From: an uncultured bacterium
GTDB lineage: Bacteria; Cyanobacteriota; Vampirovibrionia; Gastranaerophilales; Gastranaerophilaceae
DNA length: 38,462 nt
Assembly: GCA_949300515.1 (NCBI GenBank)
Contig: CASGEP010000016.1
Location: 1-38,462, forward strand
Direction of reading: 5' to 3'
A model generated the notes under the pieces. That model saw only the letters and a program-made list of their open reading frames with translations. It ran no database searches and was not told the DNA's origin. The translations under genes and the position numbers were made by a program. Of this stretch, positions 17,002-24,738 are shown one piece after another (the first letter of the stretch is position 1; every line of letters begins with the position of its first letter).

Positions 17002-17780
17002 TAAGCACTAGCCTCTTTCTTGTCTGCTTTCTTTTTGTTGTCCGTTAAATAAGTTTCAAGTTTTCTTTCGATGAGTGCGGGGCTTTCTCCTGCCTGAATT
17101 GAAAGAACGCCGGATATAATTATTTCTTTTGCAACAAATATTTTTTGATATTTTTGTTTAATACGGGTTGAATACGGGATTGTAATAAGGTTTGCGAGGA
17201 ACAAACCGTAAATTGTCGCAACAAACGCAACGGCGATACCCGCACCAAGTTTTGAAGGGTCGGAGAGGTTCTGCATAACCTGAATAAGACCCATAACCGC
17301 ACCGATGATACCCAGTGTCGGAGCGTATCCGCCTGCGGATTCGTATACTTTCGCACCCGTTTGAACTTTTTCTTCAAGCCTTGCAAGCTGGTTTTCCATC
17401 ATTTCTTTAACAAGCGAAGGGTCAGCGCCGTCTGCCACCGCTTCAAGTCCCAGAGCAAGCAGAGGGTCAGAGGCTCTTTTGGCTTCTTTTTCAAGTATAA
17501 TAACGCCTTCTTTCCTTGCTTTTTGGCTGTAATCAACAATTTCCGCGATTAATTTATTATAATCGGGCACCTGATTAAAATATACAGTTTTCAGCAGTGA
17601 AAATGCAGTTTTAAAGTCAGCAATGGGAAAGCTTAAAAATACCGCGCCCGACGTACCGCCTATTACGATAAACGCTGCTGTTATCTGCAGAATTTGCCCG
17701 ATATTTCCGCCTTCCATAATCATACCGGCTATGATAAAAGCGAAACCTAAAAATGTACCTATGACTGCTGCAAAATCCAT
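17001..17780 (-). CDS. motA: MotA-type stator protein (proton channel)
   Basis: A membrane protein of 259 residues, normal for the short MotA/PomA type. Two helices lie at the N-terminus (about 4-50), then a large cytoplasmic loop (about 70-145) with the charged sequence ARLEEKVQTGAKVYESAGGY, then two more helices: YAPTLGIIGAVMGLIQVM and GIAVAFVATIYGLFLANL. The conserved prolines follow the third helix start and the fourth helix (TIPYSTRIKQK). A good ribosome site (GGAG) lies before the ATG. It is first in a three-gene unit with motB and the patatin. Confidence 0.93.
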   Translation of the reverse strand: MDFAAVIGTFLGFAFIIAGMIMEGGNIGQILQITAAFIVIGGTSGAVFLSFPIADFKTAFSLLKTVYFNQVPDYNKLIAEIVDYSQKARKEGVIILEKEAKRASDPLLALGLEAVADGADPSLVKEMMENQLARLEEKVQTGAKVYESAGGYAPTLGIIGAVMGLIQVMQNLSDPSKLGAGIAVAFVATIYGLFLANLITIPYSTRIKQKYQKIFVAKEIIISGVLSIQAGESPALIERKLETYLTDNKKKADKKEASA

Positions 17781-17888
17781 TATTTATTCTCCGAACTGTC
17801 CTATATTATTATCCAAAAAAATCTCTAGTAAGGTATCACATATTTAATTGAAATCATTGTAGCATTTTTAGGCTTTTTTATCAAAAAT

Positions 17889-17916
17889 TTTACAAAAATG
17901 TTTTTTGTTCTATAAT
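17889..17916 (+). promoter_or_regulatory. Sigma-70-type promoter of the second LeuC-type gene
   Basis: TTTACA (17889-17894) and a perfect TATAAT (17911-17916) are separated by 16 bases, with the ATG 28 bases downstream of the -10. The spacing and match make this one of the better promoter candidates in the window. Confidence 0.65.
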
Positions 17917-17943
17917 TAAGCTGTAGCTTACGGAAGGGGTTTT

Positions 17944-19185
17944 ATGTCCAAAATGACTCTTGCACAAAAAATTATATCTAATCATTGTGATAAACAGGTT
18001 TGCCCCGGTGAACTTGTTATAGCACGGGTTGATGTCGCCGCTGTTCAGGACGGCACGGGACCGCTTACTATTCAAGAGTTTAAAAAGCTTGGTAAAGAAA
18101 AACTTGCCAACCCTGAGCGTACCATACTTTTTATTGACCATGCCGCCCCGAGCCCGAGGAAAGAACTTTCAAATTCACACCTTGTGATAAGAGAGTTTGC
18201 ACGGGAGTATGGCGCGGTTTTATCGGATATAGGAGAGGGTGTATGCCACCAAAGACTTGTAGAGAGTTTTGTTAATCCGGGTGAAATACTGGTCGGTGCC
18301 GATTCTCACACATGCACCTCGGGTGCTCTGGGTGCTTTTGCCACAGGTATGGGCTCAACAGATATCGCGGTAGCCTTTGCGCTCGCTAAAACCTGGCTCA
18401 AGGTTCCTTCCTCTTTTAAAATTGTCGTAAACGGAAAGTTTAGAGAAAACGTCTGCTCAAAAGATTTAATGCTGTATTTGATAGGTAAAATCGGCGCGGA
18501 CGGCGCTACATATCGTGCTCTGGAGTTTTGCGGCGAGGCAATTTCAAATATGCAGATGTCAGAGCGCTTTACCCTTGCAAATATGGCGGTTGAAGCAGGC
18601 GCCAAGGCGGGACTCTTTGAAACGGATGAAAAGACATATGAATTTCTTGCGGCAAACGGCAGAGAAGACAAGTTTGTTGATATCAAAATGGATGATGATG
18701 CGCAATATGAGCGTGTTATAGAAATAGATGCAAATGATATTAAACCTTGTGTTTCATGCCCGCACACGGTTGATAACGTAAAATTTGCAAGCGAGTTAAA
18801 TAATGTAAAAGTTAATCAGGTGTTTGTGGGCACCTGCACAAACGGAAGGATTGAGGATTTGCGCGTTGTTGCAAATGTTCTTAAAGGCAAAAAGAAACAT
18901 CCTGATGTCAGGATGATTATCGTGCCTGCTTCACCCAAAATATACCTGCAGGCAGCGCGTGAAGGGTTGATTGAAACATTTATCGAGGCGGGCGCAACAT
19001 TTTTACCTGCAGGCTGCGGACCCTGTGTTGGGGTACACGGCGGCATACTGGGCGATGGCGAAATTTGCCTTGCAACGCAGAACAGAAATTTTCAGGGCAG
19101 AATGGGCAATACAAAAGGTTTTATCTACCTGTCCTCTCCCTATGTTGCGGCTAAATCGGCAATAGCCGGATATATAACGGACTAG
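17944..19185 (+). CDS. LeuC-family aconitase-type dehydratase, large subunit (copy 2)
   Basis: A protein of 413 residues in the same superfamily as the copy at 11386. It keeps the substrate motif [15 protein letters not shown] and the [4Fe-4S] ligands Cys298 (GTCTNGR), Cys358 and Cys361 (GCGPCVGVHGG). The two copies differ over most of their length and in the residues near the active site, so they are old paralogues probably acting on different 2-hydroxyacids (isopropylmalate, citramalate, homocitrate or dimethylmalate types). It has its own promoter and a good ribosome site (GGAAGGGG). It stands alone, with no small subunit next to it. I do not assign a symbol because it is unclear which copy is the leucine enzyme. 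Confidence 0.87.
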   Translation: MSKMTLAQKIISNHCDKQVCPGELVIARVDVAAVQDGTGPLTIQEFKKLGKEKLANPERTILFIDHAAPSPRKELSNSHLVIREFAREYGAVLSDIGEGVCHQRLVESFVNPGEILVGADSHTCTSGALGAFATGMGSTDIAVAFALAKTWLKVPSSFKIVVNGKFRENVCSKDLMLYLIGKIGADGATYRALEFCGEAISNMQMSERFTLANMAVEAGAKAGLFETDEKTYEFLAANGREDKFVDIKMDDDAQYERVIEIDANDIKPCVSCPHTVDNVKFASELNNVKVNQVFVGTCTNGRIEDLRVVANVLKGKKKHPDVRMIIVPASPKIYLQAAREGLIETFIEAGATFLPAGCGPCVGVHGGILGDGEICLATQNRNFQGRMGNTKGFIYLSSPYVAAKSAIAGYITD

Positions 19186-19326
19186 AACCTATTTGCGGCT
19201 TGCAGGTTTGCCTCTTTGCCGCAGTCAGTTATTGCCGTACAATTGTACTTGATTTTCATGTCTTTTTCTGATAGTTTTATTTATGTAATTGAAAAGCAGG
19301 TGCACGGCAGACTGTGTATTGTGCGC
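19186..19326. other. Intergenic stretch before the duplicated tRNA leader
   Basis: Together with the repeats below, this is a gap of about 310 bases between the dehydratase and the tRNA. It has an inverted repeat TGCGGC/GCCGCA (19194-19199 and 19218-19223) without a T-run and a palindrome GTACAATTGTAC. A 37-codon frame opens at 19258 but lacks a ribosome site and reads into the repeat, so I do not call it. Confidence 0.4.
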
Positions 19327-19396
19327 GGGAAGGTAGCGCAGCTACCGCAAGCCCGTATGATAATTGAATAAAACTAAGTCGTCACGGGCCTGTGGC
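19327..19396 (+). repeat. 70-bp direct repeat, copy 1, ending in a truncated tRNA 5' end
   Basis: This copy is identical over all 70 bases to 19440-19509. It contains the perfect inverted repeat GGTAGC-gca-GCTACC and ends with GGGCCTGTGGC, the first 11 bases of the downstream tRNA gene. After those 11 bases the sequence turns into a hairpin instead of the tRNA body. It is therefore a copy of the tRNA's leader and 5' edge without a functional tRNA. Confidence 0.9.
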
Positions 19397-19406
19397 ACTC
19401 TGCCGA

Positions 19407-19435
19407 GAAAAAGGTGACTAAATGTCACGTTTTTC
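19407..19435. terminator. Hairpin between the two 70-bp repeats
   Basis: GAAAAAGGTGAC (19407-19418) pairs with GTCACGTTTTTC (19424-19435) around a 5-base loop, with a single G-G mismatch. The A-run on one side and T-run on the other give it the form of a two-way terminator. A transcript started in repeat copy 1 would be expected to end here, giving a short RNA of about 100 bases or less. Confidence 0.5.
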
Positions 19436-19439
19436 GAGA

Positions 19440-19498
19440 GGGAAGGTAGCGCAGCTACCGCAAGCCCGTATGATAATTGAATAAAACTAAGTCGTCAC

Positions 19499-19509
<11 letters not shown>
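19440..19509 (+). repeat. 70-bp direct repeat, copy 2, containing the real tRNA 5' end
   Basis: This is the copy directly joined to the intact tRNA: its last 11 bases are the tRNA 5' acceptor strand and the start of the D-arm. The leader part must hold the tRNA promoter, but no convincing -35/-10 pair is obvious; TAAAAC just upstream of the tRNA is the nearest -10-like hexamer. Confidence 0.9.
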
Positions 19510-19570
<61 letters not shown>

Positions 19571-19594
19571 TTTTTACATTTTATTAGGATAGTT

Positions 19595-20644
19595 ATGCAC
19601 AAGTATTTTATCGGATCTTACATTGTTACTGCTTTTGGCTTTGCGCTTGCATATTTATGGGGTGAACATGTCCACAGCGGAACGGGTTTAACCTGTATAT
19701 TTATCGCTTTTGTGTTAAGCGTGCTGGAAGTCAGTTTGTCATTTGATAATGCCGTAGTTAATGCCGGCCGGCTGGAGAAAATGTCGCCAAAGTGGCAGCA
19801 CAGGTTTTTAACCTGGGGTATAATTATCGCGGTTTTTGGCATGAGGTTTTTGTTCCCGCTTTTGGTTGTTGCGATTTTCTCGCGTTTGGGTCTTGTGGAA
19901 GTTGCCAATATGGCGCTTACCGATGCCGATAAATATGCGCATTATCTGCACATTTCGCACCCTCCGATTATTACTTTCGGCGGAACATTCCTTATGATGT
20001 TATTTTTATCTTATTTCTTTAATTCGTCAAAGGATGTCCACTGGATTAAATTTATAGAGTCAAAACTTGCAAAATTCGGCGATTTTAAAGGAATTCAGGT
20101 TGCCCTGACACTTATTGCCCTGTATACAATGCAGCACTTTGTACTCGCTGAGTCAAGGTTTGAAGTTGTAATTGCAGGTATTTGGGGTGTTATAGTTTAT
20201 CTGCTCATAGACGGTTTATCACATATGCTTGAAAAACATGGTGAAAATCTCCCGCATTCAACGCAAAGTACCGGGCTTGGTTTAAAAAGCAGCTGTTTTG
20301 CAGGCTTTTTGTATCTCGAGCTGATTGATGCATCGTTTTCACTTGACGGCGTTTTGGGCGCTTTTGCTCTAAGTAAAGACATTTTGATTATTACAATCGG
20401 TTTGTCAATAGGTGCAATGTTTGTAAGGTCTTTGACGATTATGCTTGTCGAGAAAAAGACGCTTGCAAGATATATTTACCTTGAACATGGCGCTCACTGG
20501 GCAATCGGTGCTCTTTCCTGTATTATGCTGTTCTCGGCAATTAAAGAAGTACCCGAGGTTGTAACCGGATTTTTGGGGCTGGTGTTTATTGTTGCGGCTT
20601 TTATTTCCTCTCTGGTTCACAACAAAAATCAGTCTATGGAATAA
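19595..20644 (+). CDS. TerC/DUF475-family integral membrane protein
   Basis: A protein of 349 residues with about nine hydrophobic segments. The two TerC-superfamily signatures are present: EVSLSFDNAVVNAG (about residues 46-59) and ELIDASFSLDGVLGAFALS (about 232-251), each with the conserved acidic residues that are thought to handle metal ions. The family is linked to metal (Mn2+, Ca2+) export and tellurite resistance; the DUF475 branch itself is not well characterised. It starts 24 bases after the tRNA, with AGGA before the ATG. Its 3' end overlaps the convergent nitrilase gene by 16 bases. Together with MntP at 6902 it is a second possible metal exporter in the window. Confidence 0.88.
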   Translation: MHKYFIGSYIVTAFGFALAYLWGEHVHSGTGLTCIFIAFVLSVLEVSLSFDNAVVNAGRLEKMSPKWQHRFLTWGIIIAVFGMRFLFPLLVVAIFSRLGLVEVANMALTDADKYAHYLHISHPPIITFGGTFLMMLFLSYFFNSSKDVHWIKFIESKLAKFGDFKGIQVALTLIALYTMQHFVLAESRFEVVIAGIWGVIVYLLIDGLSHMLEKHGENLPHSTQSTGLGLKSSCFAGFLYLELIDASFSLDGVLGAFALSKDILIITIGLSIGAMFVRSLTIMLVEKKTLARYIYLEHGAHWAIGALSCIMLFSAIKEVPEVVTGFLGLVFIVAAFISSLVHNKNQSME

Positions 20645-21444
20645 ATCGGATACTGTTTTTTCAGTTTTCTGACTGTTTCCATATCAAGTTTTTCATAAAC
20701 GGCGCATTCGCTGTTTTGTCCGTTCGAGATGATTTTGCCGTAAGGGTCTGTTATCATTGAGTTGCCTATACAATAAAGATAGCGGCTGTTTATTCCGATT
20801 AAATTTGAGGTTATAAAATAGACAAGATTTTCCGCCGCCCTTGATACATTAAACGCCCTCCAGCAATTTATAAAATCAGCCATTTCATCGGCATTGGATG
20901 AACTTGGAATACACCAGGCGGATGGCGATACAATTATTTCCGCACCCATTTTTATAAGACTTTTGTAAAGCTGCGGATATCTTATATCAAAGCATATCGA
21001 CATGCCTACTTTTGCAAAGTCAAAATCGGCTACTACGGGCGTATTCCCTGGGGTTATCGTGTTTCCTTCGTTTCCGCCAAGATAGTTATAAAGGTGAATT
21101 TTTCTGTATTTGCCGACGATTTTGCCCTTCCTGTCAAGCGCATATGAAGTGTTATAGAGTTTGTTTTCGGGTGTTTTTTCTATTACGCTGCCGCAAATTA
21201 TATTTGTCGAAAATTGTCTTGCCAGTTCGCTAAAGTAGGCAAGAACTCCCGAATTTTCCTGTGTTTCGGGGTGCTCAACAAAGCTTGTGCCGTCAATCCC
21301 CGTGGAAAAAAACTCTGGCACAATAACAAGATCCAGCCCGTTTTTGGCATTGTTGCTTATAAACCGGCCCACTTTGTTGCAATTGTATAATTTATCGCCC
21401 ATTTTGGCGTTTAACTGTATGTTTAAAATTCTTACCTGCGACAT
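20629..21444 (-). CDS. Carbon-nitrogen hydrolase (nitrilase superfamily), copy 2
   Basis: A cytoplasmic enzyme of 271 residues. The triad is complete: Glu44 (IVPEFFS), Lys115 (YRKIHLY) and Cys151 (MSICFDIRYPQLY). Residues after Cys (DIRYPQLYK) and the SPSAW strand are typical of amidases acting on small C-N bonds such as amides or N-carbamoyl compounds; the substrate cannot be fixed. It has its own ribosome site (GGAGATAAGC before the ATG). It is divergent from bioA, with 74 AT-rich bases between them. An operonic link with TerC is excluded by opposite orientation. Confidence 0.87.
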   Translation of the reverse strand: MSQVRILNIQLNAKMGDKLYNCNKVGRFISNNAKNGLDLVIVPEFFSTGIDGTSFVEHPETQENSGVLAYFSELARQFSTNIICGSVIEKTPENKLYNTSYALDRKGKIVGKYRKIHLYNYLGGNEGNTITPGNTPVVADFDFAKVGMSICFDIRYPQLYKSLIKMGAEIIVSPSAWCIPSSSNADEMADFINCWRAFNVSRAAENLVYFITSNLIGINSRYLYCIGNSMITDPYGKIISNGQNSECAVYEKLDMETVRKLKKQYPIYSID

Positions 21445-21518
21445 GCTTATCTCCGTTGTTTACATTTTTATAATACTATACATTTTTTAAGTTGTATAAT
21501 TAAAATGTTGGAGGTTGT

Positions 21519-22880
21519 ATGGACAGTGTCGGTTCGCAAATTGTAAATAAGGATTTGAAATATATCTGGCATCCGTGTTCCCAGATGATGGATTATGAGG
21601 AGTTAAAGCCTGTTATAATCGAGCGCGGGCAGGGTGTTAACCTTTTTTCTTATGACGGAAAAAAATATATTGATGTGGTAAGTTCCTGGTGGTGCAATCT
21701 TCTCGGACATTGTAACGAAAGAATTTCAAATGCCGTTAAAAAACAGCTTGATACTCTTGAACATGTAATTTTTGCAAATTTTTCGCACACTAAAGCAATT
21801 GAGCTTTGCGAGGAGCTTTCGCATGTTTTGCCGGAGGGGCTGGAAAAATTTTGTTTTACCGATAACGGTTCAAGTGCGATTGAAGCCGCGATGAAAATGA
21901 GCTTTCAGTACCATTATCAGACAGGAAACCCGCAAAAAACCCGTTTTATGGCACTGACGGATGCGTACCACGGCGAAACGATAGGTGCGCTTTCTGTCGG
22001 CGGGGTGGATTTGTATTCGCAAATATATAAACCGGTCTTGCTTGATGTAATTAGAATACAGGGACCGGATTGTTACAGATGTCCTTACGGTTTAAACCCC
22101 AAAGACTGCAATGCTCGGTGTATTGAGCATGCAAAGTCTTGCTTTGAAAAATGGGGCAATAACACTGCCGCAATTGTAATTGAACCCCTTGTTCAGGCGG
22201 CAGCAGGTATGAAAATATACTCTCCAAAATATTTGAGCGACCTTCGCAAACTTTGCGATGAGTACAATGTTCACCTGATAGCGGATGAGATTGCCACAGG
22301 CTATGGCAGAACGGGAAAAATGTTTGCCTGTGACCATGCGGAAATTTCCCCCGACATTATGTGCCTGTCAAAAGGTCTGACGGGCGGATATATGCCTATG
22401 GCACTTGCAATAACCACGCGCAAAATTTACGATGCTTTTTATGCGCCCTACAATGAAGGAAAAGCTTTTATGCATTCGCATACCTACAGCGGCAACCCGC
22501 TTGCCTGTGCTGCAGCGCTAGAAGTGTTAAAAATATTAGAAGAGGAAAATGTTATTGAAAAAGCACGGAAAAAGGCGCTTTATTTTAACTCTCAAATTAA
22601 GGATAAATTCTCAAATCACAAAAATGTGGGGGATATTCGCTCGATAGGGCTAATAAATGCCATTGAGCTTGTTGATGACAGAAATACAAAAACCCCATTT
22701 AATTCAAACCTCAGGACAGGTTATCAAATTTATAAAAAAGCACTTGAAAAAGGTGTAATACTTCGTCCTCTGGGTGATGTTATCTACTTTAATCCTCCTT
22801 TAATAATAGAAAAGGCGGATATGGATTATGTAATTCAAGCTGCATACGAGTCAATGTGTGAAATTTTGGATGGCAAATAA
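21519..22880 (+). CDS. bioA: Adenosylmethionine-8-amino-7-oxononanoate aminotransferase
   Basis: A PLP-dependent class III aminotransferase of 453 residues, slightly longer than the usual 430. It catalyses the step from 7-keto-8-aminopelargonate to 7,8-diaminopelargonate in biotin synthesis, using S-adenosylmethionine as amino donor. BioA-type marks are the N-terminal WHPCSQMMDYE, VVSSWWCNLLGHCN, the PLP-binding NGSSAIEAAMK, ADEIATGYGRTGKMFACDH, and Lys285 in LSKGLTGGYMP, which forms the Schiff base. The ATG follows TTGGAGGTTGT, a strong ribosome site. TATAAT at 21495-21500 is a possible -10. No other biotin gene is adjacent, so the pathway is scattered. Confidence 0.93.
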   Translation: MDSVGSQIVNKDLKYIWHPCSQMMDYEELKPVIIERGQGVNLFSYDGKKYIDVVSSWWCNLLGHCNERISNAVKKQLDTLEHVIFANFSHTKAIELCEELSHVLPEGLEKFCFTDNGSSAIEAAMKMSFQYHYQTGNPQKTRFMALTDAYHGETIGALSVGGVDLYSQIYKPVLLDVIRIQGPDCYRCPYGLNPKDCNARCIEHAKSCFEKWGNNTAAIVIEPLVQAAAGMKIYSPKYLSDLRKLCDEYNVHLIADEIATGYGRTGKMFACDHAEISPDIMCLSKGLTGGYMPMALAITTRKIYDAFYAPYNEGKAFMHSHTYSGNPLACAAALEVLKILEEENVIEKARKKALYFNSQIKDKFSNHKNVGDIRSIGLINAIELVDDRNTKTPFNSNLRTGYQIYKKALEKGVILRPLGDVIYFNPPLIIEKADMDYVIQAAYESMCEILDGK

Positions 22881-22934
22881 TTTTTTTCAGGGGTTTTATA
22901 CGTCTTGTCACAGTTTGGAATTACAGGGAGTATT

Positions 22935-24638
22935 ATGCGAATTACCGGAACATTAACTAACAACATTAATTTATTTGATAAAACAACGTTTAATAAAAAA
23001 ATAAACAACAACACATACTCGGGGCGAAGCGCATTGCCCATGCCGACATATGCCCACTACTTAAGCTTTTGCGGCGGCAGCAGCTTGAATTTGAAACAGA
23101 GTGTTGAAAACCTTGATAAGCTGAGTATTAAAAACGGCGCCCGCAAGGGGGATAAATTTCCAAAAGATATACACGAACTTGCACTCTCGATTATTGAAAC
23201 GGGAAACCCCGCCAACCTTAGGCTTATAGATATTCATAAACAAAAATATTCCATGCTGAACGACTGCTATAATCTTGATGATGTAAAAGCACTTTTTGAC
23301 GAGTTTAGCGGCGTATTAAGCGATTCGGAAATAAATTATCAGCCGGATTCTTTTATAGCAAGAGTCAAAAAAGGTGAAATCGAAAATTTTTCAAAAGATG
23401 AAGATGTTGCAATGCAGCTTTTAAAGCTTTACTGGGCACAGGGTTTTTCCTTAAACGACCTTAAGAACTATTCAAACGGTATTGATTTATACCATACAAT
23501 GAAAAAGCTTAATATTCCGACTTTTGACAGAGATTACGCACATGTACTTAAATTTTCGGATAAAGACTACAATGCGCGCATTACTTCTTTTATGACCCAA
23601 AGGCGCGCCGAGTCCATGGAGAGAAAAATCCAGACCGCACAGGGCGAGCCGGTTTATATACCAGGGGGTCCCCTGAGTGAGATGCACAAAAAGCATATAT
23701 CCGAGGGTTTGGTTAACTATTACGGACTGCACCCCGAGAAGCTTGTTGAAATGTCAAACAGACAAAAAGAATACTTTGAAAATAATCCCGAGCAAAAAGA
23801 GCTTTTGCGTGATGTCGCACTATACGCCTGGAATAACACTCAGGAAGGCAGAAGCATTAAAAAGCACCTTGTTAAATTCTTCAGAAAACACAATACGGAA
23901 TTTAATGATGAGGTATTGCTCGGCAACAAAGATAAAACATCTAAACCTCAACAGGAAGTGTTTGCAAAATTCTGGAAGGTTAACTCGTGGGCATGTAAAA
24001 AATCCTCACAGGCATTTTTGCAGGCATGGCAATTTGTAAGAGATATGTCAATTTCAGCACCCAGCAGTGTCAGTGAATATACAATAAGCTTTGCTCCCAA
24101 GGGTTTGTTCAAAATTTTTGAGGACTGGTGCAAGAAAAACAAAATCCCCATGACAAATGCCGTTATTTTAAATTCCATGCGCTCAGAGCTGACCGATGAG
24201 CAGTATAACTATATTCAAAAAGTATTTTATAAGTTTATACAAGACAACCCTGAGGAGATGTCAAACCTCACAAGTACAATGATTTCGGCACTGTATTCCG
24301 TAAGGAGTGATATTTTATCGAATAATATCGACCCTCAAATATGTTCGGATGAAAACTTTTTGCCCGTAGTTGTTTATTGTATAAATAATGTAATTATACC
24401 TGACGGCGGGTCGCAAATAAAACCAATAGTCGATATTTCGCCGAATATTTCAATGGATAGTGTTTTAAAGCTTGCAAATAACTTATCCCTTATTGCTATG
24501 GGCTCAAATCAACAAAAATTCATTGAATACATTAATGCTAAAATCGATAAAGCCTACGATATTGTTAAACGCGCACATGTAAGCTCGTCGGCAAAAGCCG
24601 AACTGCGAAATTTTTTGTACGGCAATAAGACAGTCTAA
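22935..24638 (+). CDS. Large protein of unknown function with VSFG-like N-terminus
   Basis: A protein of 567 residues, helix-rich, without signal peptide or membrane helix. The start was set at the ATG at 22935 because GGGAG lies four bases upstream; an in-frame TTG at 22905 has none. The N-terminus MRITGTLTNN...HYLSFCGG resembles MRIQSVCTNP...DSVSFGN of the protein at 5921. The middle (about 240-295) has LSEMHKKHISEGLVNYYGLH followed by MSNRQKEYFENNPEQ, which recalls the NUMOD3-like DNA-binding motif (S-E-x-H-K-x-x-I-S-E) seen beside homing nucleases, but no nuclease domain is visible. The rest matches nothing I know. It stands alone between bioA and the RND operon. Confidence 0.7.
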   Translation: MRITGTLTNNINLFDKTTFNKKINNNTYSGRSALPMPTYAHYLSFCGGSSLNLKQSVENLDKLSIKNGARKGDKFPKDIHELALSIIETGNPANLRLIDIHKQKYSMLNDCYNLDDVKALFDEFSGVLSDSEINYQPDSFIARVKKGEIENFSKDEDVAMQLLKLYWAQGFSLNDLKNYSNGIDLYHTMKKLNIPTFDRDYAHVLKFSDKDYNARITSFMTQRRAESMERKIQTAQGEPVYIPGGPLSEMHKKHISEGLVNYYGLHPEKLVEMSNRQKEYFENNPEQKELLRDVALYAWNNTQEGRSIKKHLVKFFRKHNTEFNDEVLLGNKDKTSKPQQEVFAKFWKVNSWACKKSSQAFLQAWQFVRDMSISAPSSVSEYTISFAPKGLFKIFEDWCKKNKIPMTNAVILNSMRSELTDEQYNYIQKVFYKFIQDNPEEMSNLTSTMISALYSVRSDILSNNIDPQICSDENFLPVVVYCINNVIIPDGGSQIKPIVDISPNISMDSVLKLANNLSLIAMGSNQQKFIEYINAKIDKAYDIVKRAHVSSSAKAELRNFLYGNKTV

Positions 24639-24663
24639 ATGGTGTATAAATTACATTCTCTAA

Positions 24664-24696
24664 TTGACAGTGTAAAATAAAGTATTTTAAAATACT
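24664..24696 (+). promoter_or_regulatory. Promoter of the RND operon with a 16-bp palindrome over the -10
   Basis: A perfect -35 TTGACA (24664-24669), an 18-base spacer and -10 TAAAAT (24688-24693) lie 46 bases before the GTG start. The -10 is inside the perfect palindrome AGTATTTTAAAATACT (24681-24696). A repressor dimer bound there would block RNA polymerase, as TetR- or MarR-type repressors of RND pumps often do. No regulator gene is adjacent, so the protein would act from elsewhere. Confidence 0.65.
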
Positions 24697-24738
24697 GTTA
24701 GAGTTTCTATGCTTTGCATGGGAAGGGGAGTAGAAAAA

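Noticed and set aside
19258-19371. A 37-codon open frame before the tRNA
   Set aside because: No ribosome site, it reads into the 70-bp repeat, and its product has no family features. Probably chance.
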